Source of the DNA: Streptomyces sp. 11x1
GTDB lineage: Bacteria > Actinomycetota > Actinomycetes > Streptomycetales > Streptomycetaceae
Direction: 5' to 3'
Assembly (NCBI RefSeq): GCF_032598905.1
Contig: NZ_CP122458.1
Location: 4,985,001-5,049,000, forward strand
Length of the DNA: 64,000 bases
Shown here: positions 62,201 to 64,000 of the stretch, one piece after another
How the letters are laid out: the number at the start of each line of letters is the position of its first letter
Position numbering within the stretch: the stretch's first letter is position 1
Translations under genes and position numbers: made by a program
The notes under the pieces: model-generated
The model's input: only the letters and a program-made list of their open reading frames with translations
The model's database searches: none
Told to the model about the DNA's origin: nothing

Positions 62201-64000
62201 GACGCGGTCGACGACCTCGTGGCCGGTCTGCCGCCCCTGGACGCCGTGTTCCACGCGGCGGGCACGGCTCGCCCAGGCAGCCTGCGGGGCAAGCCGGACG
62301 ACGAGATCGAGGCCGTACTCGCCACGAAGGTGAGCGGGACGAGGCTGCTGGCCGAGGCGCTGCGGCGGCACGGCCAGAAGGGCGCCGTGTGCGTCGCCTT
62401 CTCGTCCGTCTCGGCCGTACTGCCCGGCCTGGCCGGCGCCCTCGGTGACTACGCCGCCGCGAACTCCTTCCTGGACGCCTTCGCCACCGCCGAACGCGCC
62501 GCCGGGCGCCCCTGGCAGAGCATCGCGTTCGGCCCGGTCGCCAACGCGGGAATGGCGAGCGGAACGCACACGGCGCTCACACCACTCACCACCCCGGCAG
62601 CCCTGACGGCCCTCCACAAGGCCCTCACCCTCGACACGCCCCACGTCCTGATCACAGCAACGGACACCTCGATCCCGGCGATTGCCGCGAGCGGGATGGA
62701 GGCCGCAGGCCCCATAGGGGCGCGGGGAACTGCGCGACCAGCCACAACCCACCCGCAGCCGCCGACAACCAGCTCCCCGCGAGCTCTCAGGCGCCCACCC
62801 ACCCCGACCCCAGCCCCCACGCCCACGCCCACGCAAATAGCCACCGTCATACGCCGCCTCCTCGCCGACGCCCTGCACCGCCCCCCACAGGACATCGGCG
62901 ACGACGAACCGTTCCTCACCCTCGGCCTCGATTCCCTCAGCGCCGTAGATCTCGCCCGCCGCCTCGAACGCCAACTGGACCGCCCTCTCCCCGCCACCCT
63001 CCTCTTCGAACACCGCACCATCGCCGAACTGGCCACCCACCTGGCCACCACCCCGCCGACTCCGACCCCGACCCCGGCCCCCCAGCCGGTGCCCCAACCC
63101 GCACCCCCGACCAACCCACCTCTCACCACCCCCCTCCCCCTCACGCCTCTCCAACTCGCCTTCCACACCACCGAAACCCTCCACGAGGGCATCACCGCCT
63201 ACGGCTACGTACGGCAGCGCATCACCGGCCCTCTCGACACCACCCTCCTCGGCCGGGCCCTGGCCCACCTCTCCGCCCGCCACCCCATGCTGCGACTGCG
63301 GATCACCGACGACGGAGCCGCACGCCCGAGCCAGTACGCCGCCCCCGCGGGCCCCACCGACACGGCCCCGCGCTGGTACGAGATCCAGGCCCCCCACCCG
63401 CACGGCCACCCCCACGACCTACGACAGCTCGAACACGCCCTCTGCAACCGCCCGTTCGACCTGCGGACGGAGGACCCGGTACGAGCCGTCCTCGTCCACG
63501 ACCGGGACGACGCACACCTCGCCCACCTGCTCCTGGTCGTCCACCACGCCGCGGCCGACGGCTTCAGCCTCAAGCTCATGGCCGAGGAACTCTGGTCGCT
63601 CTACACGGCGTTGACGCGCGGAGAACAGACACCCCACCTACCCTCACCCCGGGCCGAGTTCACCGACTACGCCGCCATCCTGACCGCCGAACGCCAGTCC
63701 CCGGCGCACACGGAGGACCTCGCCCACTGGCGCGCGCGCCTGGCGGAACACCCGGCCTCCCTCACCTCCCCCTTCTCCCTCCCCTACGACGGAGACCCCG
63801 AGGCACCCCCGGCCCCGCCCCTCACCCACCACCGCACCGACATCGACGAGGAGTTGACCGCCGCGCTCCGGGAGACGGCCGCGCGGCACGATGTGTCGCT
63901 GTTCCACCTGATGCTGGCGGTGTACGGCCGTTGTCTGGCCCGGTGGAGCGGACGCCGCACCGTCGCCGTCAACGTGGCACGGGCGCGACGGGAGGCGCCG
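56210..64000 (+). CDS. Hybrid acyl-AMP ligase/PKS/NRPS megasynthase (5' part, open at the right edge)
   Basis: 2597 codons, no internal stop, continuing past the window. Domains with rough residues: acyl-AMP ligase of FAAL type 1-560 (FLQFSSGSTGTPKGVEL, WMPYFHDMGLIG, YGLAEATLAVT); ACP1 582-652 (S611); KS 694-1100 (C843 in DTACSS, H978, H1017); AT 1254-1560 (S1347 in GHSVG, HAFH motif, malonyl-CoA type); KR with structural part from about 1690, Rossmann 1935-2150 (GGAGGLG, Y2081); ACP2 2211-2285 (S2242); condensation domain from 2308 (HHAAADG, H2446). No DH or ER. The order predicts activation of a fatty acid, one malonyl extension, ketoreduction to beta-hydroxyacyl, then amide formation. Start GTG 56210 follows GGAGAG; GTG 56189 is in frame. 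Confidence 0.9.
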   Translation, partial: MNDGADPTLLDVLLQAARETPGQTVVHVRGDGGEHTVTFAELRDDALRVAGGLLAAGVTPGTPLPLVADRGDTFQPLFWGALAAGAVPVPLAPEPRRIGPVWELLDRPPVLTDDTSTTTVRRLDPSIRVLRLDELRQGHPPRRLPRPAPDDIAFLQFSSGSTGTPKGVELTHAGVLANLRQIRAAMAITSDDVIATWMPYFHDMGLIGTHLVPMAARVKQIRIEPLSFAKRPALWFEAVDRHRATLLSAANFALALAVRRVPAAALARFDLSCVRLLLVGAEPIAPRVWREFTALTVPAGLDPRTPLPVYGLAEATLAVTVPPLGETATPLVLDRAALSAGRVVDAQPGAHAVELMDLGRPVAACEVRITDDSGAPTGEKRVGHVEVRGPQMGRGYHRAPEASAAAFGDDGWLRTGDLGFLRDGRLCVTGRHKDVVFANGRTFHAADLEETVAATPGLPPGAVAVVGSTDPDGGGERVVAFVQWARPERSTAARVLRAAAGRLREALGHDDVRVLPLPPGAFARTTSGKLRRGVLRERFEAGEYAAVEGRWGGTAVGVARGHGTAGEGGTGVSRSLREVQDAVRAVWARVLDVPAAEVGLWERFFDLGGSSLKAMAVLAGLEDEFAVTVEPGALRDHDTVGALAGHVLGLLGEGAGADAGESRGRLGARGEGSVGECGHVVAGRADAAEPHVSQPLAVLSVACRFPGGGTPEEFWELLATGGDTVGGDAGGRLSDPGAFDARFFGMDDAEARATDPQARIFLELAHEALERAGYAGPRRAGRRVGVFAATGDSGYREILAEAADGDLARHPSALTGNLPNLIAARVSQVLDLDGPALAVDTACSSALVALHLARRSLLSGECDLAVVGGVNLGLTPTGHRLLAATGAVSPTGRCRAFGADADGFVPGEGGAALVLARLDDARTADDPVLALVRGTAVNNDGRSLGLLAPTPRGQREVIRRAYEECGVDPADVSYVEAHGTGTPIGDPVEARSLGQAFPPRADGVPRRLGSVKTNVGHLLNAAGMPALVKVALALAHRRLPPSLHVTAPAPFLADTAPGFRLVTEQEEWTGADGRPLIAGVNSFGFGGTNAHAILEEAPRDRRGGGAAPAAGGPHLLTLSARTEGALRAAAVELAAHLRAHPELDEGDVCATVSTARDEGPHRLALVAEGNLAERLEEAGRSWGLDPEGASGGQGVGDGQGVGDRQGVGGAGEAGDTGGAGDPGRPAGPGGLGRECVAGRPRRAVTGLVRGRPRTVFVLPGQGAQQPGLGRELWRSAPVFRDLLEEASSLTGPVAGRSLAAWCLDEDADPETLARTEVAQPLLVAFGVALAGQLAAWGVAPDAVVGHSVGEITAACVAGALPPAEAVGFAAERGRLMNGLTTPGAMAAVRGDEETVAALVADSDGTLTVAAVNSPTQIVLSGASEAVDRAVATLTARGVAARRLRVSHAFHSPLLGPVLDPLHSAAKALTVHPATVPMLSTVTGHWAPDLTPDSGYWRDHAIRPVRFGPAVARLLDEGYDTFVELGPGATLSAPIHAVDAARPAAARAEVTVLPALATGEGPMRTRGSRGTRGAGALLETVGRLWALGTPLSPTSPARDTTRRRVPVPPYPFQREHHWARRVDSAPGSAPASAPTSASEATPASGAAPTSEAASAFGPTPAPAPAPAKSGGASGGEAAAESGAASSGVRGASAPRTHLPRPLPDTPPTPQPLLWRDAPLTAAPGPRAVRLVGADTPLRRSLTDRLTERGVKVLTPTPTPGPYEGQGEDQADDRAEGPEAVLWFAGDSPSPRSETGTAVSALREVLATLDTPLTRPTRLLLVTENAYRTEADTSTGTSTDASPHSRPRPGPRPEQALLHGFALALAQEHPNLTSLSIDVSAQDELDVQLTALEAELHAAAVTAGTVAWRTGRRLTRTTATPAPAHSSLPTATPLPANGTYLITGGAGGLGSALARDLAERGTPTLVLTGRTVTPPRTLLGELRALGALARYQAADVTDADAVDDLVAGLPPLDAVFHAAGTARPGSLRGKPDDEIEAVLATKVSGTRLLAEALRRHGQKGAVCVAFSSVSAVLPGLAGALGDYAAANSFLDAFATAERAAGRPWQSIAFGPVANAGMASGTHTALTPLTTPAALTALHKALTLDTPHVLITATDTSIPAIAASGMEAAGPIGARGTARPATTHPQPPTTSSPRALRRPPTPTPAPTPTPTQIATVIRRLLADALHRPPQDIGDDEPFLTLGLDSLSAVDLARRLERQLDRPLPATLLFEHRTIAELATHLATTPPTPTPTPAPQPVPQPAPPTNPPLTTPLPLTPLQLAFHTTETLHEGITAYGYVRQRITGPLDTTLLGRALAHLSARHPMLRLRITDDGAARPSQYAAPAGPTDTAPRWYEIQAPHPHGHPHDLRQLEHALCNRPFDLRTEDPVRAVLVHDRDDAHLAHLLLVVHHAAADGFSLKLMAEELWSLYTALTRGEQTPHLPSPRAEFTDYAAILTAERQSPAHTEDLAHWRARLAEHPASLTSPFSLPYDGDPEAPPAPPLTHHRTDIDEELTAALRETAARHDVSLFHLMLAVYGRCLARWSGRRTVAVNVARARREAP
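59783..59836. repeat. 18-bp tandem repeat in the KS-AT linker
   Basis: Three 18-bp units (59783-59800, 59801-59818, 59819-59836) encode GQGVGD, GQGVGD and RQGVGG in the linker between KS and AT. Flexible glycine-rich linker; differences are limited to one to three bases per unit. Confidence 0.85.

Overview
The window is high-GC actinobacterial chromosome, almost certainly Streptomyces. The evidence is pervasive G/C at third codon positions, frequent GTG starts, a spore-pigment-type type II polyketide tail, SpoIIE-type phosphatases carrying anti-sigma ATPase domains, an ECF42 sigma factor, DUF2637 and BrkB membrane proteins, and a rifamycin-associated element. No rRNA, tRNA, CRISPR array or intact insertion sequence was found. 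All functions below come from reading motifs by eye; no database search was run.

Layout. 0-2.1 kb: end of a type II PKS cluster resembling the whiE spore-pigment locus (ACP tail, aromatase/cyclase, TcmI-type cyclase), closed by a strong terminator and faced by an O-methyltransferase. 2.2-9.2 kb: secreted beta-helix protein, BrkB/YihY membrane protein, a twice-frameshifted serine hydrolase, a DUF2637 membrane protein and a PAS-GAF-SpoIIE-ATPase phosphatase. 9.7-13.6 kb: membrane protein, cold-shock protein behind a long structured leader, DEAD-box RNA helicase, TerB-like protein. 13.7-17.5 kb: small membrane protein and a two-component pair whose kinase contains two kinase cores, the second degenerate. 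17.5-20.2 kb: solute-binding-protein remnant, VOC protein, ECF42 sigma factor with its YCII partner.

20.3-24.3 kb is the clearest functional unit. A rifamycin-associated element precedes a glycosyltransferase (probable Rgt) and a HelR-type RNA polymerase recycling ATPase, so one transcript would combine drug inactivation with target protection. 24.3-33.3 kb: SLOG-like protein, membrane-anchored HTH protein with 12-bp iterated repeats upstream, secreted proteins, bile-acid-type symporter, DinB protein, GYD protein, and a vapBC module flanked by diverged 51-bp direct repeats. 33.5-38.7 kb: XRE-cupin regulator, two alpha/beta hydrolases (the 3' end of one tandemly duplicated) and a BTAD regulator.

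39.3-42.8 kb: a secreted GH30 glycosidase divergent from a LacI regulator, with a perfect 28-bp palindrome between them. 42.8-56.1 kb: a second two-component pair, beta-lactamase-fold hydrolase, Rieske oxygenase overlapping an antisense MmyB-type regulator remnant, AhpD-like protein, secreted TAP-type peptidase, a second SpoIIE phosphatase and two proteins of unknown role. 56.2-64.0 kb: the first 2597 codons of a hybrid megasynthase (acyl-AMP ligase, ACP, KS, AT, KR, ACP, condensation) that runs off the right edge. It is predicted to make a beta-hydroxyacyl starter and pass it to a peptide line, so a lipopeptide-type cluster probably continues to the right.
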